Below, one piece after another: positions 1 to 11,494 of a DNA stretch of 64,000 nt. The notes beneath the pieces were generated by a model. The model saw only the letters and a program-made list of their open reading frames with translations, searched no databases and had not been told where the DNA came from. This stretch comes from Dichetophora obliterata. Lineage: Eukaryota; Arthropoda; Insecta; Diptera; Sciomyzidae. The translations under genes and the position numbers were made by a program. The number at the start of each line of letters is the position of its first letter. Position 1 is the first letter of the stretch. The stretch is taken from assembly GCA_963920525.1 (NCBI GenBank), contig OY986439.1, forward strand, positions 51,767,482 through 51,831,481. The letters run 5' to 3'.

Positions 1-169
1 GGGAGTCTTTCATTGTAAATCGCGTTACGTCTCACTTTCCTGCAGTATTGCTTTTTATAATCTTTGTTGTTGGATACAGTTATCCATGCAGGCACCATAG
101 GGTTTTGAAAATATATGAACCATAACCTTAGGTAAAATTATAAAAGACAAAAAATTAATAAGACAACTT
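1..169. other. flank with no gene recognised
   Basis: AT-rich flank of the first non-LTR element. It ends with AATAAGACAACTT (157-169), which is nearly repeated after the element's tail (2759-2771), so it probably carries the left target-site duplication. Read on the minus strand, the sequence that rejoins across the element stays open for a short way, so it may be older coding debris. No family recognised. Confidence 0.35.
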
Positions 170-2704
170 GTGGCTTAGAGTTAGCTAACCATTACATTCC
201 AACTCGATATGCGAACGATTCTGAACCAAGCTTACTTAATGTCTGTTTAGCTTCTGATATATCTGTAGTGTTAAAATTCGATCAAATAACATTTCTTTCA
301 GACCATGACTTAATTTTCTGTTCCATTAATGTTAACTTGAATCGCACTGCTCAGTCCTGTTTTACAATTCCGTGACTTTAAATCTCTAAATATAAATAAT
401 CTTTGTGATAATTTGTCTTATGTAAGTTTTAATGATTGTTTCATGTATGACTCAGTGGATAAGAAGTTAAGTGTTTTCATGGATAAATTGAATGTTGTTT
501 TTGATCAAAATGTTCCTTTACGTACTGTGAATGTTTCTAGTAACAACTGTCCTTGGTTCACTAATCGTGTTTTAGGTGCTATAAAGTTGAGAAATAGACT
601 ACATTCTAAATGGAAAATTAATCGCTCTAGCCAAAACTGGGAAAATTATAGCTTGTCTCGTAACAATGCATCAGCAATAATAAAACAGGAAAAGACTAAT
701 TTCTATAATTCAAAACTAAATCCTAATTTGGATTCAAAACAGCTGTGGAAGAATATTAAAAGTCTGAGAGTATTTGGAAAGCAATCAGATGAATGTAATT
801 TAGATCCTGATCTTCTCAATGCTTTTTTCTTGAACACTCCAAGTACAAGTACCAGCTACGAAAACTCATCTTTGATACAAAGGAATTTTATTTTTCCTTT
901 GTTTACATTCACTCCTGTCGACGTAAACTTTGTTACGAAATGTATAATGCAGATAAAATCCAACGCAGTTGGAGTTGATGGGATGCCAATTAAATTTATT
1001 AAAATCGTTCTTCCTTCTATAATTGGACCTTTGACCCACATTATTAATTGTAGTTTATCTAGCTCGCAGTACCCAAACATGTGGAAAACTGCCACAGTGA
1101 CTCCGATACCTAAAACTGCTAACGCATCTGACTATAAAGACTACAGGCCAATAAGCATACTGCCTGCATTAGGAAAGGTGCTCGAAAAGAAAACAAACTC
1201 CTTTCGCCTTTTCAGTCAGGTTTTCGATCTGGACATAGCTGCTCGACAGCGATATTAAAAATTACTGACGATATCAGGATAGCGTATGACCAAAATTTTA
1301 TAACACTGCTGTGTCTTATTGATTTTTCGAAAGCCTTTGATACTGTTAATCATACTTTGCTTTGTCAGAAACTAGCTATGTACTTTAATTTTAGTCATAA
1401 TGCAACAAGTCTAATAAGACATTATTTAAACGGAAGAACACAAAGAGTTAAAGTAGGAAATAATTTTTCATCTCTCAAAACCATTAACACTGGTGTTCCA
1501 CAGGGATCCATCTTAGGTCCTCTTTTATTTTCAATCTTTCTAAATGACATTTTTGAAGTAAATAAATATGCTTCTATTCATGCATATGCTGATGACATTC
1601 AGCTGTATCTGTCTCGTCCTGTTGGCCTCTTAGAAGATTTAAGCTTCAGACTTAACTCAGACTTATTATTTATTAATAATTGGGCTGTAGCTAACTCGCT
1701 GGTAATAAACCCTTTTAAATCCAAAGTTATGGCAGTTGCTAGAAATTGCTCTAGCTTTGTAGACATTCCGCCATTATTTATTGGTTTTGACCAATTAGAA
1801 ATTGTTGAAAAGACTAAAAATCTGGGCTTTATAATGAACTCTAATCTAACTTGTACTGACCATATAAATAATACTGTAGGAAAAATATATGGAACCCTTA
1901 GAAATTTACGACTCTCCTTTGCCTATACCCCAATTGAAACTCGCCGCAGACTTGTGAAACTTATAATGCCTCTTATATCTTTTTCTGAAACTGTTTTTTG
2001 TCAACTTGACTCATAGTCACTACACAAACTTGTAGTAGCGTTTAACAGCGCAGCAAGATATGTCTATGGTGTACATCGGTATGATCACATTTCTGCAAAA
2101 TGTAAAAATATATTGGGATGTGATTTATTAGACTATCTTAAAATTCGTAACCTCATTTTTTTGCATCGACTAATATATATAAAACGTCCAGAATATCTTT
2201 ATGATAAACTTAATTTTTTTCAGTCCGTGAGATGTATTAATTTTATTGTCCCTAGGCATAATTATCTTAATACAAGTAGGTACTTTTTTATAAGCATAAT
2301 TAGAATTTGGAACTCCTTGCCAATTAATATTAAGCAAATAACTTCGAGCAACGACTTCAAACGAGCCATTTTTAAATATTTCGTTTCTTGAATTAAATCT
2401 CTTTTTCTTCTTTTCTTTCCTATTTATAATTTATATTCTATTCTGATGTTCCGTTCTACTATTTCTTTCCCGTTCCCTATCTTTTCTTACATTTTAGTTT
2501 TTAAATTTTTAATTGATAACTTAATTCAGCTTTCATTTTATTTGATTTGATTTAAATTAACTATAATGTTTATTTATTTGAATATTTTATTATTGTTATA
2601 TAATTTTTATTGTAATTTTTTCATTTTTAATTTAAGTTTTTTAATGTTGTTATAATATGTTCATTGATGTACTATAAAAGACTAAGTCTTATTGTACTTA
2701 ATTA

Positions 2705-2758
<54 letters not shown>
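170..2758 (+). mobile_element. CR1-like non-LTR retrotransposon, 5'-truncated copy A
   Basis: A non-LTR (LINE-type) copy starting inside the endonuclease domain and ending in a microsatellite tail of AAT units. The near-identical words AATAAGACAACTT before it and AATAAGACAATTT after its tail look like a target-site duplication with one or two mismatches. The same family occurs as copy B on the minus strand at about 13.8-17.9 kb: both share the RT, the C-terminal region and a 3'UTR end reading roughly CTTATTGTACT before the tail. The YADDIQLY box, the lack of RNase H and the short-repeat tail suggest the CR1/L2 side of the non-LTR tree, but the clade is not settled. The copy is dead. Confidence 0.8.
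181..2391 (+). pseudogene. endonuclease-reverse transcriptase ORF2, broken
   Basis: The 3' part of a non-LTR ORF2. About 181-350 encodes the end of an APE-type endonuclease, with a readable SDHD motif. The reverse transcriptase follows: RPIS near 1147, the DFSKAFD palm motif near 1321, GVPQGSILGPLLF near 1492 and YADDIQLY near 1585. The C-terminal tail includes a WNSLP motif and stops at 2391. The frame is lost near 1200 (deletion and shift) and again around 360-410, and there is an in-frame stop at about 2014 that copy B lacks. The protein would have copied element RNA into DNA at the nicked target. No intact product is possible. Confidence 0.85.

Positions 2759-2762
<4 letters not shown>
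2707..2762 (+). repeat. (AAT)n tail microsatellite
   Basis: About 18 uninterrupted AAT units directly after the 3'UTR of copy A. In non-LTR elements such a tail is made at insertion, so it belongs to the element rather than to the host. Confidence 0.9.
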
Positions 2763-2763
<1 letters not shown>

Positions 2764-2770
2764 GACAATT

Positions 2771-3706
2771 TCAAACGAAAATATTTCTCGAAATACATCG
2801 AAGTCTGCTTCTGTTTCAGACTTTAATATGGATTGACGAAGCACTTTAGAGGATGGATCTTTCAAGTTCTTGTCTTTTTTTCAGAAATTTATATGTTTTA
2901 TATAGTCCAATTTTTGAGCCTACCACAAGACCTTCGTAGTCATTAATGAAGACACAAAAATTTTAAAATCACTCAAATATATCATTGTTTCTAGAACGAT
3001 ATAGGCACAACTCAAAAAAATGTCAGATTACTTTTTTAGCAGAAATGCAATTCAGAGAGATAAATGTCTTTCTAATTTTGATTCTATATTTTACATAACT
3101 GCAATATTTGTTCTTATTACCAATCAATATCCTGACGATTATTTATGTTCGGGCCAATGTTTAAAACATCATTCAAGCTTTTATACTCATTTTGAACATT
3201 ATCGAACTCCTCTGTTGACAAATTGCTCGTATTTGTACGCATTGTAGTGCACCACTTTCTGGAACAAACAAAAAACAATAGTTTTGGTTATTATCATGGT
3301 GTAATCATAAAAAAATATTCTCATTCGGAATATCAGAAATAAATAGACTGCCTTGTTTTGGCATTTCATTTGAATTTTTTAATATGAAACCCTTTCAATT
3401 GTCAAAATAAGGCAGCATGTCACAGAAAAATATTGGAAAATATCATGTGATAAGAACATCTTATAATTTTTGCATGGTTTTTATACATTTTTGAATTTCG
3501 ACCGACGAATAAAGCATATCATTTAAGGTGTTTTTTTTTAAATCACAATATAGATTTTACTTTTTCACAATTTCGTTAAAGATATATGTTATTTTTTACC
3601 CTGCACAATCCTCGCTGCGCGTCCGTTCAAATCGAGAAGCAACGACAACTGTTGCTTACAACAATATGCTTTTATGAGACAGAGTACTTACACCGTGTTA
3701 CACACA
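2771..3706 (-). other. no clear gene; possible coding relic on minus strand
   Basis: No long ORF. On the minus strand a start codon at about 3241 opens a ~40-residue acidic frame that ends at a GTAATA that could be a splice donor, and another readable stretch lies at about 2771-2880. These may be exons of a decayed TE or host gene; I recognise no family. About 3348-3415 forms a small fold-back (GCCTTGTTTTGGCA against a diverged reverse complement). Confidence 0.3.
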
Positions 3707-3939
3707 TTCTGTCCTATGAACTAAATTTACTTTTTCGGAAAGGGGATAAAAATAAAAATACACGTGTATCGGCGATTTTCATGTACACGTCAGAATTTTT
3801 TTTTTTTAAGTTTGAAGTATATATTTTTTTTAATGGTTATCGTTTTATTTTAAGGTTTCAGTTCGTTAAAAAAAAAAATTTTTTTATTACTTTTGTTTTA
3901 TAAAAATAAAGAATTGTTACATTAAAAATTTTAATGTTT

Positions 3940-5723
3940 TTAAAGAAATTTAGGCCTTTTATTTTTGCGGTTGTAAGCATTTGCTTCAGTATCGCGATAA
4001 ATAGACCAACAGTATTCGCCAAGCATATGCGTAATGTCTTTTCCTTTAAAGCGCTTTTCAATAGCCGCAATGTCCTGATGGAACCTTTCGCCATGCTCAT
4101 CACTACAAGCTCCTAAATCATCAGGGAAAAAATCTAAATGATTGTGAAGAAAATGGATCTTTAGCGACATTAAAATGCCCATTTCGCCATATGCCGAAAT
4201 CATTTCTGCGACAATATTTTTATAATTGGCAGCTCGTTTGTTGCCAAGAAACTGCTCAATAACGGCAACTTTACCTTTCCATGCACGTTGTTCCATAGCA
4301 TTTAATTTTGATGAAAATTCAGAACTTGCAATTATTTGTTTTATCTGCGGACCATTGAAAACACCTTAAATCAAAAAAATCATTAAAAAACATAAAGTAA
4401 CTGAATGAATTCTTAAAAAAATACCTGCATGAATCTTTGCGCCGCTCAATTTCGGGAAAATGTTGCGCAAAGTTGCAATGTCCTCGCCGTCACGATCCAG
4501 TTTTTTAACAAAATTTGATACGAGACCGAGCTTAATGTGTAATGGAGGCAAAATGATTTGAGACGGCTGCACCAATGGTAGATTCTCTATACTTTCTACG
4601 CCTACTTTGTAGCATGTTCGCGGCTTCCACTTAAATTCAGTGTAATGCTCATCTCTTTTTCGACCTTCCCATGTACACAAAAAGCACTGGTGGGTTGGAA
4701 ATCCACGCTTAACACCCATGAGTAAACCGACCACTTTCAGATTGCAGCATATTTTCCAATTATGCCCTTTGTACTTTATCAACTGTAATATTAATTCCAT
4801 GCCTTCGTATGTTTCTTTGAGGTTTGTGGCAAATGCGATCGGGACAGATGGCTGTGTGTTGCCGATATGAAGCAGCTGTTGACCGATGCATCGATGAAAA
4901 GTCGCCACTCCTCTGAAATATGTGGGTAACCGATTTTTGCAAACAGCGAATCAATGTCACAACAATAAGCCAAGTTATTTTCCCGATCTTCGTGCAATCT
5001 AAAAAATTGGTCATATGGAATAGTGCTACCTCGATCACGAGCGGCTGTTATTTTAAAATCAGCCGCCACTACATTCCACTGCTTAAAGCGTGATGCAAAG
5101 AGTTCTGCTGTTCTCCTCGACAAATTTCCGTCTCGTACGAGGTCATTGAAGTCGGCTTGCGTTATAAAATGCGCTATTGCAGTCCCAATTTCACTGGGTG
5201 TTGCCACGAATTCCGATACTTGTGGACTCTCGCATCTCGCATTCGATGGAAGAAAAGTTGATAGCAGTTTTGGTACAACTGTTGATTCTGCATCGCTTAT
5301 TTCGGGAACATTATCAAAAATCTCCACTGAAGCCGCTACACGGTCTTCTGGTGAGTATAGAACTGCTGGAATTACCAATTCTACATTAGCGTAGCGAATT
5401 TTGTTGCGGTGATTGTATTGGTACCCTTTTGTTTGAGCAAAAGTTACACAAAAGTAGCACAATTCATTGCAGTGCTCTGTGCGTGGTAGCCAAATTGTTG
5501 GTACAGCGTACTTTATTGTTGACCTTCCATCAGTAAACTTGCACAAATTTCTGTAGCAATAGTCGCACACGACTTCCGGAGTATACCACAAGTAAGGAAC
5601 ATAAGCAGTCTTAAATATTTTCTGAAACGAATTCACCACTGTTTTAGTAATATTTTTGAAATTTTTATTTGGTGCGAATAAGCCACAAACGTAACAAAAG
5701 TTATTTTGCGTCGGACACTGCAT
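3940..5723 (-). pseudogene. transposon-type protein of an unnamed arthropod family, two exons, one frameshift
   Basis: The likely start is the Met at 5723, just before an N-terminal Cys pair (CYVCG); a second pair (CDYC) and a third (CYFC) follow within ~95 residues, suggesting zinc-binding fingers. The middle contains EEWRLFIDAS. About 11 nt are missing near 4880, shifting the frame, and the protein resumes at LLHIGNTQPS. It continues through a Cys pair (CFLC) and LPPLHIKLGL, crosses a 60-nt GT-AG intron, and ends with HLDFFPDDLG, SDEHGERFHQD and a YCW motif before the stop at 3940. I recall this domain order from many uncharacterised arthropod proteins. The inverted repeats around it suggest it is the element's transposase, but I cannot identify a DDE triad. 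Apart from the frameshift the copy is well preserved. Confidence 0.65.
4365..4424 (-). other. 60-nt spliceosomal intron in the transposon gene
   Basis: On the minus strand the exon ends ...CATGCAG, the intron starts GTATTTTTTT and ends TTTTTGATTTAAG, and the next exon starts GTGTTTTCAATGG. Splicing restores an open frame from KIHAG into VFNGPQIK. The length is typical for flies. Confidence 0.75.
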
Positions 5724-5807
5724 TTTTTTCAGATGAAATATATAGAAATACGTTTTCGCACAACAGAACTTAAAACAATATTGCAATTCCTTATTTCATC
5801 TGTCTTA

Positions 5808-5948
5808 AGGGGCCCTCAAACGATACTACATGTCCATCCGACCTGTCAAGTCATCACACATGTAGTATCGTTCGTGTGCAAGAAATCAAGGTGGATGGAC
5901 ATGTCCGATGGAAGTTGGATGGACATGTAGTATCGTTTGAGGGCCCCT
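5808..5948. mobile_element. 141-bp fold-back MITE
   Basis: The ends are inverted copies starting AGGGGCCCTCAAACGATAC and continuing into ACTACATGTCCATCC, over about 34 bp. The word ACATGTAGTATCGTT occurs once more inside. It lies in the upstream region of the gene at 3940-5723, so it could affect that promoter. No coding potential. Confidence 0.7.
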
Positions 5949-6445
5949 AGACCAGTTGTAAGTGTTGTAAAAGTCAAAAACTGTTTAGTGTTAGAAGGTT
6001 ACTATTGATTAACTACAACATATCGAGTAGGATGGGTCAAAAAACATTTTTTTTCCTAACACTTTAGTAGTTTAAAAATTTGGAGTCCCTTCAAGATATG
6101 CTAAGAAAAGTGAAAAAAATATTTTTTTTTCAAAAATAATAAAAATTGGGGAAAATCTGAGAATTGATAAAAATTATTTTTAAAAAATTTGACGTGCTAC
6201 AGACATTTCCACGAGTCTGCCTGCAAAAAATCAGCTCGATTAGATCACTGAAAAAGGGTTCAAAATCGGTCCAAAGGCTTCCACACAGGCCACTACGAGC
6301 TTTATACTTCAAACTTAAAAAAAAAAATTCTGACGTGTACATGAAAATCGACGATACACGTGTATTTTTATTTTTCCCCCTCTTTCCGAATATGTGCATT
6401 TGGTTCATAGGACAGAAAAAAATTTACATAACACAAATAACATAA

Positions 6446-6447
6446 CA

Positions 6448-6506
<59 letters not shown>

Positions 6507-6509
6507 ATA
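6446..6509. repeat. (AAAT)n microsatellite
   Basis: About 16 units of AAAT next to the right end of the 3.7-6.4 kb element. Confidence 0.9.
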
Positions 6510-8090
6510 TTTTCACATAGATACAGTACATTATAAACAGACTCATGTATGAGTACTCATGAAGCCTGTTTTAGAGAACATTGTCTTATGTTTTAAAGTA
6601 CTGAACTCATAACTTATTAGTCAAAGACAGTGTTCCCATTCAAAAACTTTGTGTAGTCTAAATTTCAGAACGTTTTTATGCGCTCTTACATAAATTATTC
6701 TCGTATTTTACATAGGCATGTATGAATACACTCAAGCTTTGTATAATTACCTGGGTCTTATGTACGAGTACATATGATCAGTGAACACAAAATTCATGTT
6801 GATTTTATATGGAACGCCTTTACAATTTATATTTTCAGTGTGCCAACATTTGCTGGCTTGCATTGCCACAGTGACCACAACCGGAAGTGAGTTATGATGG
6901 CTCAGCAGATTTATGCCCGCTTTTTATAAGTATTTATTTTATTAAAAATTTTATTTCGCTGGTGTAAGCATTAAAAACTTTAGTTGAGAAAGCTTAATAC
7001 TAGTTTTTTTCGCTTTATTTAAATGTGGGAGAAAGTTGTTTTGTTCAGCGGGGCGTATGAGTGCTTTTAATTAAATTTTTTCTGTGCACTGTGTAAAAAA
7101 AGAAGATAAGTGGGTTTTATTAAGCATTTAAAAATATTTTTGATGTAAACTAACAGTAAAAATCTTCGTCGTTTTAAAACAAATGTGACAACAGGCTACA
7201 GAAAATAAGAGAAACTTACTCAGGTTATAAAATTTGATTAAATTAAGCACTTGAAAACATAAAATTTAATGATTTCATCTCATAAACATTATTGAAATTT
7301 TTTCCTAAATTTAAAGACGAAGATACACAGAAACAATACATTTCCCATAATGTCTGCGCCCAAAATAAGAGCTTCCTTACAAACCTCATTTAATTCAATC
7401 ACACCAAAAAAAAGACATGAATTTCATTATAGGAGTTTAATTGCAAAAAGGTTCTCTCTCTCTCTCTCTTCCCCCTCTCTCTGGCTCTACAGTGATCTTT
7501 ATGGATTTAATTTCACACCGGAAATTAATTCGCCATCTTGATGCAATGATGAAAATTGAAAAAAAAGAAGAAAAATAGAATACCCAAAACCAACAATAAA
7601 ATCATATTCCACATTCCACCCAATGAACAGAACTCAAAGCACTGAGAACGAACACGTTGTGGCTTAATGAAAAAGCTACCAAAGAAGATGTCGATAATAA
7701 TAAAATAAATATAATAATGAAGACCGAAGATTAAATAACATTGATTAAAGTTACGTAAATGCATTGAGGGAAAAACTTTTTGGGCAGCATCTTCAAAGGT
7801 GGAATGTGCTGGATACAACTAGATTGCTTGAATGCTGAAATAAAGGGAAATAATAAAAATGTATAGGTTGCTAAGTTGGTAAAAGCTTACTATTTTTTAT
7901 ATAATAAGTAAAGCAAGAAATGCTACAGAGTTGAAGGTCAAAGTGGCAGCAGCATGTTGGCAAAATAATGAGCAGGCCGATATTGTATACATAAGTTAGT
8001 ACAATTTTTACGTTATATGACTATAATAAACTTTTTCAATTGTTTTAAGATTTCTTTTTACTAAAGACAGGTTTCCACATTAATAATATT
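6510..8090. other. no gene recognised
   Basis: AT-rich noncoding sequence. A short CT-rich tract lies at about 7451-7484. I see no ORF with family motifs, no inverted ends and no RNA gene. Confidence 0.5.
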
Positions 8091-8099
8091 TAAAATTTC

Positions 8100-8700
8100 A
8101 TTACGGTTATAACATATCTGAATATCTTTGGTGCCTTTTGATAGATTAAAGATAATTTTTTACCAAATTTTGAAAGCTAATATAAACTTAATCTTTAACT
8201 GAAAGCATAATTATCTATGCATTCTTTTTTCATAGGTTTTGTTTAGTTTTTTTATGTAGGAAAGCAATCTGACACAACAGGACGAAATTTTTTTAAAGAG
8301 CCAACACTGCTGACATGGCAAAAATGCAACACTTTTTGACTAAGAAAACAAAGAAGACAGTAAACCACAAATTAGTCGTCGTTTCTTGTCATTTTTGAGT
8401 TGTAGTTAATAAATTTATAAGGCCTTTAAGCCATTAAAATATAAGAATGATTAATTCAAACTATTATTATTAAATAAACATGTAACTAAATGTAATAAAA
8501 CTAAATCTAATGTTTTATTTGAAATCGGAATCTTACAAGTGGTGTCAAAAGTGAGATTTTACTAAGTGCAGTGCGAAAAATTTGAACACAAGTTTATATA
8601 AAAGCTAAAGTAAAGCGAAGCAGAGCATATAAGTAATATGACTATAAACAAGAAATAGCTTGAATTATAACTTTAAGAAATGTTTGAACAAAATTGTGAA
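8100..8700 (+). mobile_element. possible LTR end and primer-binding site relic
   Basis: A sequence ending ...AATCTTACA (8537) is followed two bases later by TGGTGTCAAAAGTGAGAT (8540-8557). TGG plus a tRNA-complementary stretch right after a ...CA end is the layout of an LTR followed by a primer-binding site, here resembling a tRNA-Leu-type site. No gag or pol can be read downstream and I could not fix the LTR start. Could be coincidence. Confidence 0.3.
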
Positions 8701-8918
8701 ATGAAGCGGTGCTTTGAAAACTGTTATTTTTAACTGTAAAAGCCAACTAGCTAAACGTGCAGTCAAATGGTCTAAGCTTGCACAACAACAACAAGCAACA
8801 CAACATATGCAAACAAAGAAATAGAATTCAAGGCTAAACGAGGAAGTGACTTGCAACAACAAGCATAGACGAAAAAACTGCAGCGAAAGATTCAAGCTGA
8901 CAGCAGAAAAGCAATCGA

Positions 8919-8956
8919 CGCACGGTGGGGCGATACCATACAAAGGCTTGGACATC
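8919..8956 (+). repeat. GCACGGTGGGGCGA repeat, copy 1
   Basis: A GC-rich 38-bp segment standing out from AT-rich surroundings. A second copy lies inverted at 18312-18349 with about four differences; both include CGCACGGTGGGGCGA and CCATACAAAGG. Function unknown. Confidence 0.65.
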
Positions 8957-8959
8957 CAG

Positions 8960-9944
8960 AAAAAAGTGCAACTTGCAAATTATCATAATATTTTGATACA
9001 TTTTGATAGAAATATATTAAGGCTATTTGAATTGGGCAGTTTTTTTATATTTAAGTGCGTACTTTTGCTTTTGTAAATCCTCAAATTTGATATTTTGAAA
9101 TATAAAAAATATAGTCATTTTTTAAAGTCCTATAACATTTTGTTAAAGTGCTTGATTGAATAGATCTTTATATTTTATAGAAGGGTATACTCTACATTTT
9201 TAAACCACATACTTTGTTTTTAAGTTTTTTGTTATCCCGTTATTGCGATAAGGAATAAAAATTAGAAATTAAAAAAAAATTATTAAATTTGAAAAATAAA
9301 AAAATGGCCAGGGTTGGCCAGGATCAATGTACCTTACATTACAAATAATGATAGTAAGAAATGTATTTAGAAAAAAATTAGCGCGCGCCATCCAGCGCCT
9401 TCTGAGAATTTCAATATCAAAATTGTACTCCTCGGTTTTTTTTATAGCATTTCTCACAAAGTTTGCCTATTACAGCATATCTATATGAACTGATTCAGTT
9501 TGATTAGCGATAAAAACTTGTGAATGGATAAAAAACAAGTTTGGTATACATATATGTATTGTATTAACCCATTCCAGCACGGCTCCGTGACCTTTTGTAA
9601 ACGAAAAAATTAGATCTTTTGCTTTGATTGAGGCATAGAATCCTTACTAGTAAATTTACGTAAATTTGTTGTACTAAATAAGTGTAGACAATTTTAATGA
9701 AAACATATTGGTTTATGGTTTATTTATCTGAGACGTCTGGTTCTTGAGATATATTTCAGAAACGATGCAAATATTTTCAAGAATTCCAGTAAAAAAATTA
9801 CACAAACTGGTACAGTAAATATAAAAGGTATGAAATCCACTTAAAAGTGATTTGCTAATAAACACAGTTGTTTTATCTTTAGCCGTCAATAATTTATATG
9901 AAATATATTTTAAAAGTAGTGAACATAGCTATGTTTGTGACAAT
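8960..9944. other. no gene recognised
   Basis: AT-rich noncoding stretch. A small direct repeat of GGCCAGG lies at about 9305-9320. No supported ORF or RNA. Confidence 0.5.
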
Positions 9945-10043
9945 CAGAAAATGTTTGCTGCGAACATATTGCTTATATCATAATGCAGTGTATATAATAT
10001 ATTCATTGCAACAAATTAGCTTGTTTGCAGTCAACATAACATA

Positions 10044-10266
10044 CAGTATGTGGGAAAAATAAGTTTCCAACGGAGCAATGTAGATCAAAACCCGTGTAGT
10101 GTTTGTTTGTTAATATTATTATGATTTAATTTTATTGTTTATGAAATTAATGATCTTAAGGCTTATAAAGAAGATAAAAACATAAGCAAAATATTTTATT
10201 CAATACTTTTTTTAACGTAAATTAAAAAAAAAAAAAATTTTAATGTGTAAAAAATAAGTTTCCAAG
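10044..10266 (+). repeat. left IR/DR of the Tc1-like element
   Basis: Outer transposase-binding-type site at the tip (GTGGGAAAAATAAGTTTCCA) and an inner one at 10245-10266 (AAAAAATAAGTTTCCA), 201 bp from the end. Binding is inferred from other Tc1-like elements. Confidence 0.8.
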
Positions 10267-10306
10267 ACGTTCAATAGCCACAATGGCCACCATTGCGCAT
10301 GCTCAT

Positions 10307-11293
10307 TTATCCCAATCGGTTCTGCATGGTATTAACCAGCTTCAAACAATCTTCAGACGTAAAATTGTTCCAGTTTTTTATCAAGCTGTCTTTCAATTCG
10401 CACAAGGTTTGTGGTTTTTCCTCTGCCACTCGAATTTTGAGCATTGCCCACGCATTCTCTATTGGAGAAAGGTCTGGACTTTGTGGTGGCCATGTTAAAA
10501 GTTTAATATTGTGTGAAGAAAGGTATTCAGATACTTTTTTCGCAGTGTGAATAGGTGCATTATCCTGCTGGAGTATGAAATCCATACCTATTAAGCGTCT
10601 GCCTTCAGGAATGGCAGTGTCTTCCAAAATTTTAAGATACAACGAAGCGTTTACTTTTCCTTCTAATATAACAATTTTTCCAGGACGACATGCTGAAAGG
10701 CATCCCCAAACCATTAGACCCCTTTCTACAGCCTTAACAGTTGGAAGAGTGCATCTGTAAGAAAGGCTCTCATTTGGTTTCCGCCAAACATAAACCATGC
10801 CATGTGAGTACTTCAGTCTTATCATAGACTCATCCGTCCATAGTATGTTATGCCAAAATTCTCGAGCTTTTAGAACGTGTTCTTCATAAAAATGCAATCT
10901 TTTCATTCTATTTAATTTGCTAACGAAGGGAACTTTACGAGCAACCCGACCGTGTTTGCCTTCTTTGCGTAACCTGTTACGAATGGTGTAAATCGATGGG
11001 GCTACCTTGCCCTCCTTGAGTAGCTGTGCTCTGATTTTTGGCACCGATTTTAAGGGATCGACTTCAGAAATCTGCAAAATTCGCCGATCAATTCTGGACG
11101 TTGTAACTTTTGGGCGCCCTGGTCTTTCCTTTCCAGACACCCATTTCTCCGACTTATAGGCATTAATCACCTTACCAATAGCAGTGCGCGATTTTTTAAA
11201 TATACCCGCAATGTACCTGTTGGTGTGTCCATTTTCATGTAAATTAATGATTGTCCTACGTTCTTCATCAACTAGTTGCTTGAATTTAGCCAT
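10307..11293 (-). CDS. Tc1-like transposase, intact 328 aa
   Basis: Starts MAKFKQL and runs uninterrupted to a stop at 10307; Tc1-family transposases are usually about 340 aa, so this is full length. Residues 1-60 form the first helix-turn-helix region (ERRTIINLHENG), followed by a GRPR-like hook (ERPGRPK, about 56-62) and a second HTH region (about 67-115). The catalytic triad is visible: D154 in WTDES, D244 in QQDNAPIHT and E279 in SPDLSPIEN, with 34 residues between the last two, hence DD34E. The enzyme cuts and pastes the element at TA sites using the flanking IR/DR ends. No stop or frameshift seen. Confidence 0.92.
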   Translation of the reverse strand: MAKFKQLVDEERRTIINLHENGHTNRYIAGIFKKSRTAIGKVINAYKSEKWVSGKERPGRPKVTTSRIDRRILQISEVDPLKSVPKIRAQLLKEGKVAPSIYTIRNRLRKEGKHGRVARKVPFVSKLNRMKRLHFYEEHVLKAREFWHNILWTDESMIRLKYSHGMVYVWRKPNESLSYRCTLPTVKAVERGLMVWGCLSACRPGKIVILEGKVNASLYLKILEDTAIPEGRRLIGMDFILQQDNAPIHTAKKVSEYLSSHNIKLLTWPPQSPDLSPIENAWAMLKIRVAEEKPQTLCELKDSLIKNWNNFTSEDCLKLVNTMQNRLG

Positions 11294-11494
11294 ATTTCTT
11301 TAAAAAAATCACTTATTTTATCTAAAATAATTCATTTTTAGAACATACTCACGAAAATTAATAAATAAAATAAATTACCAATATTTTTATTTTAAAATAT
11401 AGTAGTATACGTCACAGAGTTTATTTTTCATTTATTTAACCAAAAATTTTCTATTTTGTTTGCCTTTTTTATTTAAATAACTGAAGAAACCCAA

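Larger units (their letters stand above)
3707..6417 (-). mobile_element. DNA transposon with ~120-bp inverted ends, unassigned superfamily
   Basis: The left end (3707 to about 3828) and right end (about 6298-6417) are inverted copies of each other, starting TTCTGTCCTATGAAC and including the words ACACGTGTAT and TTCATGTACACGTCAGAA. The inverted copies agree over roughly 120 bp with a few differences. They enclose one minus-strand gene and its upstream region. I could not settle a target-site duplication. The gene belongs to a family I recall as widespread in arthropods and cnidarians and unnamed, not to hAT, piggyBac or Tc1/mariner. A small fold-back element (5808-5948) sits just upstream of the gene. 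Confidence 0.7.

Noticed and set aside
5023..5394. 123-codon plus-strand frame
   Set aside because: Exact shadow of the minus-strand transposon gene at 3940-5723.
7525..7818. 97-codon minus-strand frame with Phe-rich end
   Set aside because: The hydrophobic stretch is produced by an A-rich run read in antisense; no motif.
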